Origin: Climacium dendroides | Taxonomy: Eukaryota; Streptophyta; Bryopsida; Hypnales; Climaciaceae | Direction of reading: 5' to 3' | Assembly (NCBI GenBank): GCA_950106755.1 | Contig: OX467091.1 | Coordinates: forward strand, 25,747,538 to 25,811,537 | Length of the DNA: 64,000 nt | Part shown: piece by piece, positions 22,895 through 34,623 of the stretch | Layout: the number at the start of each line of letters is the position of its first letter | Numbering within the stretch: the first letter of the stretch is position 1 | Translations under genes and position numbers: made by a program | Notes under the pieces: generated by a model | Told to the model about the DNA's origin: nothing | The model's input: only the letters and a program-made list of their open reading frames with translations | Database searches by the model: none

Positions 22895-23396
22895 ATTGGC
22901 AAAATTCTTTGTGACAAAATTTGAGCTAATTTTTTCTCCATTTGCACGTTTACATACAGTTAGATGGCTCTTCAAAAGATTGAAATTTTCTCTAATGGTA
23001 GTTAATAGTGAAAACAAGAGAACAAAGAGATGTATAGACAAAGAAAAAATGTACAATTAATTTTCTGTATCGGCAAACATGAGACTATAGTACTTAGGGG
23101 TACAAAATTTTGAAAGTAGAGTACTTAAAGTAGCTCATAGGCAGCCTTTAAAGTGAGTGGTTACATTCCAAAGCTCCCATTCCCAAGATGTAAGAAGTAA
23201 AAGAAATGGAGTTGAGATTGTATTATTTACATTCCAAAAAATTTGCTAGCTCATAATCCAACAAGCAATATAAAGGCTTCTTATAGATTTAAATCCTTAG
23301 GTTATGTGAGCTTCAAAGCTTGGTACATGTGTTGTAATAACTCTAAAGTAATCAAAAGTCACCATATCACACTCACTAACAATTTTCAATATGTCT
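22895..23396. other. AT-rich spacer, nothing recognised
   Basis: No gene, repeat boundary or motif supported. Confidence 0.3.
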
Positions 23397-23625
23397 TTAA
23401 CCTTTAAATGCCACTAAGAATGTTTTTGTCTAATGAATGACAAAGAATCCTTCTAGTAGGATAGAAGTGCAAATATTCATCTTTGGAATTTTATTGTGGA
23501 AAGGCGAGGTCTTTTATAGTAATTTGACTTCTAGTGAGTGCTTTTGCAATTTTTTTAAGCAAATGATTCACACAACATCCAAAGGGATGATTTCCACGGT
23601 CACTAATCTGTCTTTTAAAGATTAA
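23397..23625 (+). mobile_element. TTAA-bounded MITE, family 1, copy e
   Basis: 229 bp, TTAA at both boundaries, left TTAACCTTTAAATGCC, right TCTTTTAAAGATTAA. The inner blocks CTAATGAATGACAAAGAATCC and ATTCATCTTTGGAATTTT are those of the family. Confidence 0.8.
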
Positions 23626-25570
23626 ACCATTTGAGGGCTTATTTTAGGGTGTAGTTTAAAAAATTGTGCAATTTGGGAGGTACCACTGTGTAAAGGCAAA
23701 CTTTGTAAATAAAATAAAATATGGGAAATATGGTAGAACTATCTAATACCACCATCCACCCAATTCTATCAACTACAAGATCTTCTCAATTGTGTCAATG
23801 GCCCATCTACTACCACAATCTCTACAATCCTTTATCATGATGGCAATGCATGTGGGTAGTAGACACATTAGCCACACTATAACCGGAACTATAACAAGGG
23901 TTTGCTTATGCTCTACTAAAAGGTCTATTTATAGTTTAACATTTTAGCTTTGAAAAATCACAAAAATTCACTTCTTATCAAAATGTCTTCATTTTTTTGC
24001 ATTTGATCTCTCATTCTTTTTAATTTCTAAAAAAATGGAAGCTGACAAATAACTTCTCCAAAGTACCTAGATAGTAAATCCATCTATTAAATTAAGTTGT
24101 TTGTTTTTGTTTTGTTTTTTCAAATTCTATACTTTAGATCCTACTCATCCTAATCTCTAACAAGAAAAGGATTACAAAAGTTATGAATCTATCCTTGATT
24201 AAATTTATATGGGACATGATTAAAATGGACAATGAAAAATGAAAAACTATAAACTAGATAGTAAAACAAGTGACCTTATGACTTATTGCCAGAACACTTG
24301 TTGTATCAAACCTCTCAAAAAGATAAATTATATGTAATTACCATATTTGCACATTGATGTAGACAGTTATTAACCAATTAATTAAATGTCTAGTGAAAAG
24401 AGGAAGTTATATGGATTCCTCTTATGAATATCAAATTAACTATTCACCTACCATATAGATATGCCTTGATTATGTCATTTAAGTAGCAAATTGGCTTTAG
24501 GTGATGGTGGTTGGAAGTAGACAATATAGGTTAGCATAACTAAATGCTTTTTTTTTATGACTATAGCTTTTAAGATTCCTAATAGTAACTAAGGTCTAAC
24601 GATGCTTACTAGCCTTATTTCTAATCACTATTAAATATAATAAATGGACAAACATACGCTGCTTTGCCTTGTTAAGTTAGTTTATTGGCTAAGTTATCTT
24701 GATCATGGTGGCCTAATGCTTTTGATTGAATTGGAGTTGTATTTTCCAAAGTATTGTAGCAAAGTTTTGCTACTCTGACTCACAGCTTGCTACTAGCATT
24801 AGCTCTATTATTGCTTAATAACTATTGCTAAAGTTAGGATAAACTATTGCTTGTGCACTCTTGAGAAGTTTTAATCAATTTTGAATAGGGCTTCATCACA
24901 AGGATGTTTACTAAATTCTACTTTTGGACAAGTTCCCTTGATAAGCTTTATGTTGATTTCGGGTTGATGTTTTTACTTTTATATAAATGTTTTGCTTTTT
25001 TATGTGTAAGCGATAGCAAGCGTGTGTAGATTGTAGACACTTGGTGTAATCTCACTAGCATCTTACTTGTGTTTTGTTTTGGAGATGGGCATAGGTGAGA
25101 TCCACCACCTCATGAAGAATCCAAATTTTTTTAGAAAAAAGTTTTTTCTACATTATAATTTTGAAAGTTATTCCCTTATTTTCTACTCTTTGTTATAGGG
25201 AATTACTTCATGATACAAGCTTTGACTTAGATCATATATTTGTGAGATTTACAATATTTGGACCATATGTATTGTTGGTATTAAAAGAGATGCTTAGCCT
25301 TTTTTGTTGTACTTTGTTGATATATTGGCAAGTTCAATTTGATTGGGACACATGAGATGTACATGTGAAAATGCTCCTACTTCTCCAAGATATTAAAAGT
25401 TGAATAGCCTTTGTTATATTTACACACTTTGATATGACGTCAATAGGTACTATTAAGGTTAATAGGGGCATTTGAAGAAGCATAACTTGACATTAGATTT
25501 GGAAACGTTTAGAACCAAATCTTAATCCAAAGTAAACTTAAAAATGATTTAGTTTGAAAAAGTCTCAAAC
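23626..25570. other. AT-rich spacer left of the gypsy remnant
   Basis: No gene. If the gypsy element once had a 5' LTR and gag N-terminus, they should be at the right end of this stretch, but no LTR boundary (TG...CA) or primer site could be recognised. Confidence 0.3.
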
Positions 25571-26371
25571 TTGTGCCCTACTTTAGGGATGTACGAGAAT
25601 TTCTTTGTTACATTGGGTCCTAATGAGCTCTTTAAAGACTTTGAGAGGAAGTTTGGCCAATTACCTTTGGCAGAGAAGCGCCTTCTAGGCTCTAGAAAGG
25701 CTGAGCTCTTCCTTCAAGCAGCTGATGATGCATTGGAGGACAGACTTCTTCTACTTTTTGGAGACTGTACTACAGAAGGTGGTTTTACTAGTGATTGGAG
25801 AAGGGTGGAGGAGATTGTGACTCTCTTGGCCAAACAACAACGTATGAGGTCAAAAGATGTTGAAGCAAGGATTGAGACTGAGGTCATTCAGACACCAAAG
25901 TCTTTTAAGGTGTCTTTTGCTCCATCTCCCTCTACGAATCCAGGATCTATTTTGAAGCCAATCAAATCCACTGAAGGAGATCCCCTTGAAGAACTTATCA
26001 AGGGCTTTCGAGAATTGAGGGTGGAAATGAATGAGCTTCGGAGGTCACAAACCTCTACCTCTTCACAGAGATCTGACTCTACCCGAGAATATGTATGGAG
26101 GTGCATATTTTGTGACAAGACTGAGAAAGAATGCCCAAAACATAGACTTCGGGATTGTACAAAGTGCGATGAGGCAATAAAAAAAGGCCTTATCATTTTC
26201 ATTGACGGGAAGATTCATGATGCAGCTACCAAATCACCTCTAAGTACCAATTTTGACAAAGGAGGCATGAGGAAATTGGTAGAAGAGAAGATGGCAAGAT
26301 CTAGCTTTTTATATGCGCGTGAAACTAAAACATACCATATTGAAGTGGAACAACACTCAGTTGATGCTTGA
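25571..26371 (+). pseudogene. gypsy Gag C-terminal part
   Basis: 266 codons open, starting within Gag (no N-terminal part visible). Residues about 25-60 (KFGQLPLAEKRLLGSRKAELFLQAADDAL) resemble the Gag-like conserved block of this gypsy lineage. A Cys/His cluster near residues 177-198 (CIFCDKTEKECPKHRLRDCTKC) is a degenerate zinc-knuckle-like site, followed by a GGMRKLVEE motif. The first ATG may be arbitrary, since the fragment begins inside the gene. Confidence 0.7.
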
Positions 26372-26978
26372 CTTGATTGTTCGAATGTGGTTATGAAGAG
26401 AGGAGCTCAAGCCATCCGAAATGCGACTGGTTGGAAGGACCCCATTGATGCTAATACCATTAGAGCATTTTTGGACATGGATAGCGATATTGATGAACAC
26501 ATCAAGGTTTCATTTGAAGAAAAACGTGGTAGAACTGAAGCTGAAGATGGTGAAGAGCCGGAAGCAAAGAAAAGATCTCCGGGGCAAACCGATCCTCTAA
26601 AAGAATTGAGGCATAGAGTATCTACACGTTCAAAGGCCACAAAACCTGAGCTTAGATATCCAAGCTTTATACCCCTTCCTGATAAAGATTGAGGACAGCC
26701 TAACAACAGTAAGAAGGATCGTGAAAAGGGAGATCTTAGCAAGGCAAAGACTAAAGGGCCTGCATACAAGCTTCAATCCGACATCGAAACTTCCATTGAT
26801 ATGAAAGGAATATTGAAGGAGAGGATCTTGAATTCTAAGATTGAATTCACTTTGAGAAAAGCCCTTGGCATTGCCAAAAATGATTTTCACAAGCTCATCA
26901 TCGATATCATTAAGAAGAAGAGGCAAATGATTGCAGAGGCTGTTATGGTGAGTACTCTAGACACTCATATGATGGAAG

Positions 26979-27722
26979 ATGGAGATTGGTGAGGTCTTTG
27001 CCATGATGGGTGACCCAGAGGCTGAATATGAGAAAGTTACAAGCAATGATATAGAGGGGGTGGGCAACTCAAAGATCAAAGATGAACCCTCTCACATTTC
27101 AAAGGAGAGTGAGGTGATGATAGATGAGTTCCAAGAAGAAGCAACCATTGAAGATATTGCTACGATGGAAGTCAAGACTTTTGAAATGACTTATGATCAC
27201 TCTGATACTAGAGATCAAGAAGACAAGCCCGAATTTCATCAACCATTTTGGGTTAGAGCTACTACAGAAACAAATGTGAAGCTTGGAAGGCTAGATGAAT
27301 TGGTTTTAGCCCTTGTTGACCATGGTTCAGAGATCAACATCATATCTCGCCAGCTTTATGAGAAAGGCAAATGGCCAATTGATACCGATCATGGTTGGAT
27401 CATGCGAGCAACCAACAGTGGACGAAGTCAATTATACGGAGCTTGTCCTACAGTGCCAGCCAAGATTGGAGATGTGGTGGTTGAACAAAATTTCTTTGTT
27501 CAAAACTCCGGAGCTTATCCAGTTCTTTTGGGCCAACCATTTATCATTGCTTCACGCATGGAAACCAAAGTGTTGGATGATGGATCTCATTATGCTCGCA
27601 TCCGGAGTATTGATGGCAAGAAGTCATTGCAATTCTTGATAGTGAGGCCTGACAACGAAAGACATCAAATCCAACTTAGAGAAGGTCCTCTACCAACTTC
27701 TCAAAACTTTCCGGATTTTTGA
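26979..27722 (+). pseudogene. gypsy retropepsin-like protease domain
   Basis: 247 codons. The N-terminal 85 residues are acidic linker. From residue 88 the sequence FWVRATTETNVKL leads into the catalytic loop ALVDHGSEINI (D114-H115-G116) and later PVLLGQPFI, the second flap/strand signature of retropepsins. The usual D-S/T-G triplet is D-H-G here. I believe related plant elements share DHGSEIN, but this could not be checked. The reading frame overlaps the next one by 4 bp, suggesting an old frame break. Confidence 0.75.
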
Positions 27723-28585
27723 AGAGCACACGTGGAGCAAGGGGATCCACGGGTGCAGAAGGAAGTAAAACTTTCAAATTCCCCGATGTACATACTAGTG
27801 ATGGGATTGGATTTTCTAGTGTGACTAAGGACGGATTTGTGAGCTTCACGACTGTAAAGAATATAGACCCTGTATATAGAAGGGCTATAAGAAAATTGGA
27901 GAAAAACTTTAAAAAAATGAAGGCGATTCTCAACGATGAGCATATCTCTAGAGTTTATGAAGAGATTGGCATCGCCGATGATATTTTACAAGTATTACAA
28001 AACTTGCATGTAGATAGGCCGAGAGATGATGTTGAAAATGCTGTGATTGAAATTCATTCACAAGCATTGTACGATGATATATCAAAGATAGCAAGAGAAC
28101 ATCATTTAAACCATAGCCATATATTGGAACACGAAGTTATGGTTAATACGAAATACAAAACAGTGGCCAAAAAGGTCAAGCTTGTGGCGACTCAACTTCC
28201 TTCAGACATTGACAAACATATCAAACAAGCAGAGAAAGAGCCAAGTGTAAGAGAAGTCAAGAAAATTAGACACAAGTTTACGGAAGAAACATTGACAAAG
28301 TTAATGATTGGAAGCGATGATTTTTTATTGGAATTAGAAAGGGAGAAGTTCCGAGACATGCTTTCAAAACATGGCAAAGGCCAGATGAGATTGGATGTGT
28401 CCAACCAAGCGTTGTTGCACCAATGGTTATCTTTACGGTACCACATGTGCCATGGGATTAAATCTCTAAATTCACCTTATAAGGTCACTACTCAATCTCT
28501 CATTAGTGAACTTCCTGCAAAATTCACCAATGCACATCTTAATAAGCATTTTCATTGTACAAGTTCTACTAAAAAAGTAGAATAA
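27719..28585 (+). pseudogene. gypsy pol segment before reverse transcriptase
   Basis: 288 codons, basic and Lys-rich. Residues about 135-225 (KYKTVAKKVKLVATQLPSDIDKHIKQAEKEPSVREV and KFTEETLTKLMIG) are the conserved pre-RT segment. After about 28377 the correct frame shifts, and the conserved VVAPMVIFTVPHVPWD is read in another frame. The remaining 60 residues of this open frame are therefore not native protein. Confidence 0.7.
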
Positions 28586-29930
28586 CTAACATAATGAAAT
28601 TTATAATAGAGAAGTATAGAGTCCATCAATAGAAAGCTATTCAGTTGATTGAACTTATCTTTGTAGTGAGAGGATCTTTTTATGAGTAGGAACGTGAGTT
28701 GAAAGGTAGAGAGCAAGAACATCCAGCAGGGTTTGAGTCTTTGAGATCAAGAGAGGTGAAAACTACAAGCAAAAAAACTCTCATGAGAACTTCAAAAGAA
28801 AAAATTCATTTCAATGATACTACAAACATGGCATCTCTTACCATAAACAACAAATCAGAAAATCCACATGAAAATTGCCAACACAATCTCAAAAGCTGTT
28901 GATTTCAAATTCTCATTATCACGAACAATATAGTGATTACATATATGAATGTGAGATTTGATAGCAATGGCAAAGGAAGTTTGATGATTGGAATAGCTTT
29001 GAATGAGCTTATCTTTAAAGAGCTTGAATGAAAAGATCTTCTTGTAACTATTTTGATCTCCAAGAACTAGCCACCTTTCGATCAGTAAGTCAACTGCAAC
29101 TAGATGTCTTCACAATAGAAATGCGTGAGTGGAGAGTGGTGTGTGCATGTGCCTCATCATCTTCACAACAAGAACGAAGAAGCAGGAGAATAGGAACGAA
29201 GAGGCAGGAGAGCAAGGACAGAGAGGCAAGAGAGCAAGAACGGAGAGACAAAAGAGTAGGAGCGGAGAGGCAAGAGAGGAGGAGCGAAGAGGTGAGCGGC
29301 AACGGAGAGGTGAGTAGGAGCAGAGAGGGGAGCAAGAGTAGCGAGCAGGAATAGAGAGCAAGCGGGAATTTATGGAAGTGGGGAAATTCTAAAGAATCTT
29401 TTATAAAGAGAAGAATCTTGGAAAAGCAACTTTGCCATTGAGTTCTTAGTGTAATTTCAATCCTGAAACATCATACTTTGGCTGTAGATTCCCTCCATTG
29501 GTCCGTTGTGCATTTTTCCCAACCTGTAGGCTAACAATTGGGATTTCTACGAAAAATAGGAATTGAATAGGAACTTAAAACCTATCCGTGAAGCCGGGCT
29601 CTAGGATTCTCTCTAAGTTCTCTCAGACCAATTTTAGCCTTTTACTATCATATGCATGATAAGTTAAGCCATTTTGGACAATTCTACTAAAAGTTGGCAA
29701 ATACCGTGATTTTGTGTTTTCTAACCTATTTACAAGCGGGATTTGGATCTACTTAGGTAAAAAGATCAAAATATGACCAAATATTATATTGGCATGTAAC
29801 ATACCTATTTTAGTTTTACACTCTTTTGGGGGCTTTTTGTACTATTTTTTACATTATATTTTGCAAAAAATCGAAAAAAAGAACAATGAGTCCCAAGTGA
29901 CGAAATGGAAGTTGACACTTACCAATATGT
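28586..29930. other. Spacer with purine-rich tract
   Basis: No gene. 29160-29360 is a GA-rich tract (AGAGGCAAGAGAGCAAGAACGGAG-type units of about 24 bp) that gives long Arg/Glu/Ser-rich frames by composition alone. The sequence around 29480-29640 is more balanced, but it was not identified and no LTR structure was found. Confidence 0.4.
29160..29360. repeat. GA-rich minisatellite-like tract
   Basis: Degenerate repetition of GGAGAGGCAAGAGAG/GCAGGAGAGCAAGG units over 200 bp with almost no pyrimidines on the plus strand. It opens frames on both strands (RS-like peptides), which are not considered genes. Confidence 0.75.
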
Positions 29931-30138
29931 GAGCAAAGTTATAGCAATTCTGCATAAAGTGACCTTCACCTCTACACTAGTTGCAAGTACATAGTGATGA
30001 TAAATTATGATAGTATGGAGGTCAAGATGAAGGTTCCAATGAAGGTCTTGGGGCTAATTAGGGTGGGTGGAAGTTATCTAATCCACTAGTCAACATTTGG
30101 TAATGAGATCCTAGTTGCTTGACGAAACTGTATGCATT
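29931..30138 (-). pseudogene. copia gag, third fragment with zinc knuckle
   Basis: On the minus strand, 29944-29985 reads C-N-stop-C-R-G-E-G-H-F-M-Q-N-C, a CX2CX4HX4C zinc knuckle with one in-frame stop. It lies immediately left of the CACTA insertion and continues the gag frame found at 34105-34875. The left limit of homology is uncertain. Confidence 0.65.
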
Positions 30139-30730
30139 CACTATAAGAAAATTGTGTCTGCCGCGACATCACAATTTGGACACCCGGACATCGCGCGTGA
30201 CGCGTTCTATATCTGGACCGATGTCCAATCACTTCGTGCTGCCGTGGACATGCCAAAAACATAGTACGTTGCATCAAATTTGCAGGCCCAGCATCGTGAT
30301 GTCCAAAAAGACATCGGTCAACGGGTAACTTCAAGAGTTGACATGTGGCTGCCACCTAGGCGCGGGAAAGCCAGAGTGTCATTTTTTTCATCCATTGCCG
30401 TTTATGATGTAGCATCTAACGTGTAATTGACGTGGCATGCCACATTGGTGCTCATGGAATTGGCTAACATGGCATGCCACGTCGGTGCTAACGGGATTGG
30501 CTGACGTGGCATCCACGAATGTTGATGTGGCATTTTGGGGGGCCACTTGCTTGGTCTGTCTAGCATTTTAAGATGTTTTCTGAGACATCGCTGTGGACAT
30601 CCAGGTGTCTTAAATGACGTCAAGTGCAACAGTTGTATGCTGATTGAAATGTCCCTCCAAGCGTGTGGAATTTGCATATGCGTGCTTCTCAAAGCATACT
30701 CTGTCATAGGAGATGTCTGTTTGCACAAGT

Positions 30731-31060
30731 CAGCACAAGTACATGCTAGGGTAGCAGATGGCTTCTTGCATTGTAGGATGTCAGTGGCGACGTCCACTTA
30801 TTTTTTGGGACATCTCCTGGAACGCATGTATGCATTGTATCAACACAAGTACATGTTGGGGTAGCAGATGGCTTCTTGCACTGTAGGATGTCAGCGGCGA
30901 CGTCCACTTATTTTTTGGGACATCTCCTGGAACGCATGTATGCATTGTATCAGCACAAGTACATGCTGGGGTAGCAGATGGCTTCTTGCACTATAGGATG
31001 TCAACGGCGACGTCCACTTATTTTTTTGGACATCTCCTGGAACGCATGTATGCATTGTAT
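30731..31060. repeat. Tandem repeat, three 110-bp units
   Basis: Three units start at 30731, 30841 and 30951 (CAGCACAAGTACATGCT, CAACACAAGTACATGTT, CAGCACAAGTACATGCT). Each contains GGTAGCAGATGGCTTCTTGC, GGCGACGTCCACTTA and GGAACGCATGTATGCATTG. Divergence is a few percent, so the array is fairly young. It lies in the left subterminal part of the CACTA element. Confidence 0.93.
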
Positions 31061-31139
31061 TGGACGTTCTAATGTTGTCAATGTAGTAATATGTTGTACA
31101 CAATATAAAATATGCAATATATGGTATATCATATGCAAT

Positions 31140-31318
31140 ACAACATATAAAATACACCATACAAAATATATACAACATGCCATACAAAATACATCATACA
31201 AAATATATACAACATGTCATACAAAATACACCATACAATATATATACAACATGCCATACAAAATACACCATACAATATATATACAACATGCCATACAAAA
31301 TACACAATACAATATGCC
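31140..31318. repeat. 37-bp minisatellite
   Basis: About five units of ACAACATGCCATACAAAATA-C-CCATACAATATATAT type, period about 37 bp, inside the CACTA element. They produce repetitive IYFVWHVVYILYGVF-like frames on the minus strand, which are not genes. Confidence 0.85.
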
Positions 31319-31799
31319 ATACACTATATCTATCAAGTATATTGAATGGCTCAAAAATCTCCTTATTAATTGATGAAAAGACAAGCCTTTTATACTAGTG
31401 GGGTATAGGAGGCATGACAAACAATATGGGATATACAAACCTAAAATATGAGCAGCAACATAAATACAATGATGTCTGAAATAATGTCTTAAAAAACATT
31501 TACATGTCTTAGTTATGTTTTTGTTGACGTCATTGTAAACATTCAAAAGAACATCTACAGTATGAAATTAGACATTCACATCAATGTTGTTTTAAACATT
31601 TGCTTCAACAATTTCTAAATTTTCTACAAATCTTCTTTGTTGTTTATGATGTTATGATGAACATTTGCATGTCATTTCCAACATATATGGGGATGTCTCC
31701 TTGAACATTTAATTGATAAAGTCATATTTATTAAATCTAGGTTGTTTGCAACATCAACTTCAATATAGTATGACACAACAATACACCCAACATGGAATT

Positions 31800-32444
31800 T
31801 CAATTGTAGATTATATTTTTGTCTATCTAGAAAGCTCTAATTCATTTCATTTGGATTTGTTATGAGAAAGTTATGGACATTTTTGTTTTTTAGGCAATTA
31901 GAGCATCTTCTTGAAAAAAATAACTTGTTGGATGCATTTCTGAATGCAATTTTTACAATTTTTTCAAAATAAAAATTTCACGTGGTTTAGTTTACTTGCT
32001 AGGACAATCTCACCATCGGGATTAGTGCATTTTAATTCCATCTAAAATTTATTAATAATTTAGATTTTCCTTCTATCTCATACCTACTTCTACTTAACAA
32101 TTTTCTTAAGAATGAAATTTAAGTTTTTTTATTTTTTATTTATTTGCCTGAATTCTCAACTCAATTCTCTACTATAAATATTTAAATCTCAAAACTCTGT
32201 AGTGCAAAAATTTTACAAAGTCAAAAAATCTAGTCCCTCAATGCGCTAAAAAACTTGTTTTTTCCACTTTAAATCTATGTGGTCAAAAATTCTGAAATTT
32301 TTTCTACAATTTTTTCTACTTATTAGGTGTAAGATCCTATAGTTAGATGTGAAAAAAATTAAAATTTCTTTTACTCTTTGCTACAGAAATGGCAATTTTC
32401 AATGTTTTTTGGCAAAAAAAAGGCCTTGGTCCTTTAAAGGTTAA
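31800..32444. mobile_element. TTAA family 2 element, left-truncated, inside the CACTA
   Basis: From about 31818 to 32444 it is colinear with 38580-39192 and 61930-62573. Shared phrases include GAGCATCTTCTTGAAAAAA, CAATCTCACCAT and GGTGTAAGATCCTAT. The right end GGTCCTTTAAAGGTTAA is kept. The left TTAA end was not found. Confidence 0.7.
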
Positions 32445-32699
32445 GATGTCAAATATCTCAAAGTCCAAGAACACTAGAAAATCACCCCACATTAGATATT
32501 GATGCAAAATTTATGATTTTAAACTAATAAAATTTAGAATTTAAATCTTAAGTTAAAAATAAATATTTTTATATAATATAATATTGATATGATTTTGTAA
32601 ACCTTTTTTCATAACAAATCCATTCATCTAATTTATATAAAATTGTTATATAAATTAAATCTATATAGCTTATAACATTTTGAAAATTTTTCTGGACAT

Positions 32700-32934
32700 T
32701 TTTGAAAACATCTGATGTACACAACAATGTCTTAGATTGTATCATTGTTTTTCATAGCACCAATATGCTGTGACTGAAATTTAGCAATGCTTTCTACAAC
32801 ATCAAACCAAAATCTCTGCTTTTCCAGCGTCCGTCGACGTGACATCCCAATGTTTTCTCAAACGTATGATGTTATCCTGAACGTACAACGTTTTTGGCCT
32901 GACATCAGAAAAAACACAGTTTTTTTATATGGTG
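32700..32934. repeat. Extra CACTA right-end region
   Basis: Ends CACAGTTTTTTTATATGGTG. Over 200 bp it resembles the true right end at 33890-34104: AGCATATTG(G/A)TGCTATGAAAAAC, GCCAAAAACG and ACAGCATATTG read in the same order from both ends. It marks a duplicated or nested element end. Confidence 0.65.
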
Positions 32935-34104
32935 CAGTTGGTGAATGATAGGGACTTCGATGGCCTACAACCACTACAACAAGTCATGGACCCAGTGCGC
33001 CAACCAGCAGACAATGGTGGAGAGTATGTTGCCATAGTTAGCGATGACATTGCATCTGAGGAGGAAACATAGGGTATTCACATCACTGACATGTGTTTGC
33101 TGTGCCAGCATTTTGACGTCACATAGGACGTCTGAGAAATACAAAGCCATCAGCATGTTCATGTCTTCCAAGTAGACCCGTTGCATCTTGAACGTGCATT
33201 TTGTGGCAGAGTTTGTCTTGCTTGGTGCTGCAAGTGACATCATATGAATAGGGTGGAATTTTATCCTAATGAATTTTGTTGAACGTGCGCAAATTGTAAG
33301 ACTTCAATAGCTCCAAAATGAACCTAAACCAAGTAAACACATAAGTCATTTTGTACTACATAGGAAGGACGTGCATCATGAGCAAATTCAACCTTGGGTA
33401 TAAAGTCATGTCATGCATCTATAGTCATTTTGACCTCAAAAAAGACACCTACAATTGCTTCCACAACACCCACACGTCCAGTAAGACGTAATGAAACGCA
33501 CAGTGGATAGCATGTGGTTTGAAGTTACATTCGCAGTAAATACAAAATGTTGACACCAGAAGTGACGTCAATGTGGATGTCAGTATGTCACTTGTGACGT
33601 CCACGGAGACATCCAATATCGGAACATGGACAGGCCAAGTATGCTGACGTGGCATGCCACGTCATCACCCGTGTCCACGTCATCATGCCACGTCACACAA
33701 TTTTCACCTCATCACGCCACATCAGATGCCACATAAGCTTTTAGGAGTCACCACTAGCCCGTTGTCCTCTTTTTAACCTTGGGCAGTCACTTTACCTCTG
33801 ACCGCACCAAAATTCTAAATCAACTTCTGAGCTAAGTTTGACCAAAGATGGTGACGTGGATGAACATGTTATTGTGGACATCCTTGTAAACATTTGGTGT
33901 CCACCTGGATGTCTTACATTGCATCAGTGTTTTTCATAGCATCAATATGCTGTGAATAAAATCTAGCAATGCTGTCGAAGACATCAAAGCAAAATCTTCA
34001 CTTTTTCGGCATGACACCCCAATGTCTTCTGCGACGTATCGTGTTGTCCCAGACATACATCGTTTTTGGCTAGATGTCTAGGCAGACACAGTTTTCTTAT
34101 AGTG

Positions 34105-34421
34105 ATTGCTCGTATTATTGAAGCAACATTGTTAATTCCTTCAAAGTTGGCATGGTCATCATTGTGTTAACTTGGTAGTAGACAGCTTCATAGCTTGAGG
34201 TAGCGTGTTGAGCATGTATTCAATCAAGTCTGTCTTTGATATGGTGTGTCTAATGCCTTTGAGTTGCATCTTCATCTCTTGAATCTTTCTTACATATTTG
34301 TTGATGAAGACACCTTTTGGCAACCTGGTAGAGTTTAATTTATCCAATAGCATTAGTTGTGAGGCATTGTTGGTCCTCTCAAATAGTCAAATCACTCTCT
34401 TAGCACATTCCAAGCTACTCT
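34105..34421 (-). pseudogene. copia gag, second fragment
   Basis: Minus-strand frame with FERTNNASQLMLLDKLNSTR and LPKGVFINKYVRKIQEMKMQL, the central block of Ty1/copia Gag (UBN2-type). One in-frame stop lies near 34389. It is bounded by the CACTA element on the left and the 202-bp MITE on the right, showing that both inserted into one gag. Confidence 0.85.
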
Positions 34422-34623
34422 CACTATAAAAACCCTTTAAGTTATGTGACATTTTATAAGTTTAGCAAACGGATTTTAGATGATGTCAAATAAAACAGTT
34501 TGTGTTTTTATGTCATCTAAATGTTATATTGGACATTATTATTGACATATAAACATCGATGTCACCTAAAATCTATTTGCTAAAATTATAAATCGTCACA
34601 GAAAACATGGGTTTTATATAGTG
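34422..34623. mobile_element. CACTA MITE, 202 bp
   Basis: Ends CACTATAAAAACCC and GGGTTTTATATAGTG, flanked by the 3-bp duplication TCT/TCT (34419-34421 and 34624-34626). Inner arms AGTTTAGCAAACGGATTTTAG and CTAAAATCTATTTGCTAAAATT are also inverted, so it is nearly a complete palindrome. It sits in the copia gag. Confidence 0.9.

Larger units (their letters stand above)
25571..28585 (+). mobile_element. Ty3/gypsy retrotransposon fragment (gag-protease-pol)
   Basis: A colinear but broken retrotransposon reading rightward, made of consecutive frames 25571-26371, 26387-26692, 26801-26992, 26979-27722 and 27719-28585. Order is gag, then protease, then the segment just before reverse transcriptase. 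The last part contains YKTVAKKVKLVATQLPSD, KFTEETLTKL and REKFRDMLSKHG, followed after a frameshift near 28377 by PSVVAPMVIFTVPHVPWD, a phrase typical of this gypsy lineage. Reverse transcriptase, RNase H and integrase are absent, and no LTRs were found. It is a truncated, inactive copy. Confidence 0.85.
30139..34104. mobile_element. Non-autonomous CACTA (En/Spm) transposon, 3,966 bp
   Basis: Terminal inverted repeats start CACTATAAGAAAA(T/C)TGTGTC and agree over 24 bases with one mismatch (right end ...GTTTTCTTATAGTG). The element is flanked by a 3-bp duplication ATT/ATT (30136-30138 and 34105-34107), the CACTA hallmark. Subterminal regions are rich in ACGTC/TGACGT and GACATC motifs, as usual for this superfamily. 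No transposase frame was recognised. The interior holds a 110-bp tandem repeat, a 37-bp minisatellite, an AT-rich repeat (to 32444) and a second, diverged right end at about 32934. It disrupts a copia gag. Confidence 0.92.

Noticed and set aside
29028..29361. Arg/Glu-rich frames resembling splicing-factor RS domains
   Set aside because: They come from a purine-rich tandem tract open on both strands, with no other domain.
30731..31060. CRISPR-like spaced repeats
   Set aside because: Units are contiguous 110-bp tandem copies without unique spacers, in a eukaryotic nuclear transposon.
30891..31546. Tyr/Ile/Cys-rich frames resembling a membrane protein
   Set aside because: They are translations of the 37-bp minisatellite inside the CACTA element.
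32974..33243. 89-codon minus-strand frame inside the CACTA element, considered as captured gene fragment or transposase
   Set aside because: No transposase or host-protein motif recognised. Kept only as a possible capture region in the findings.
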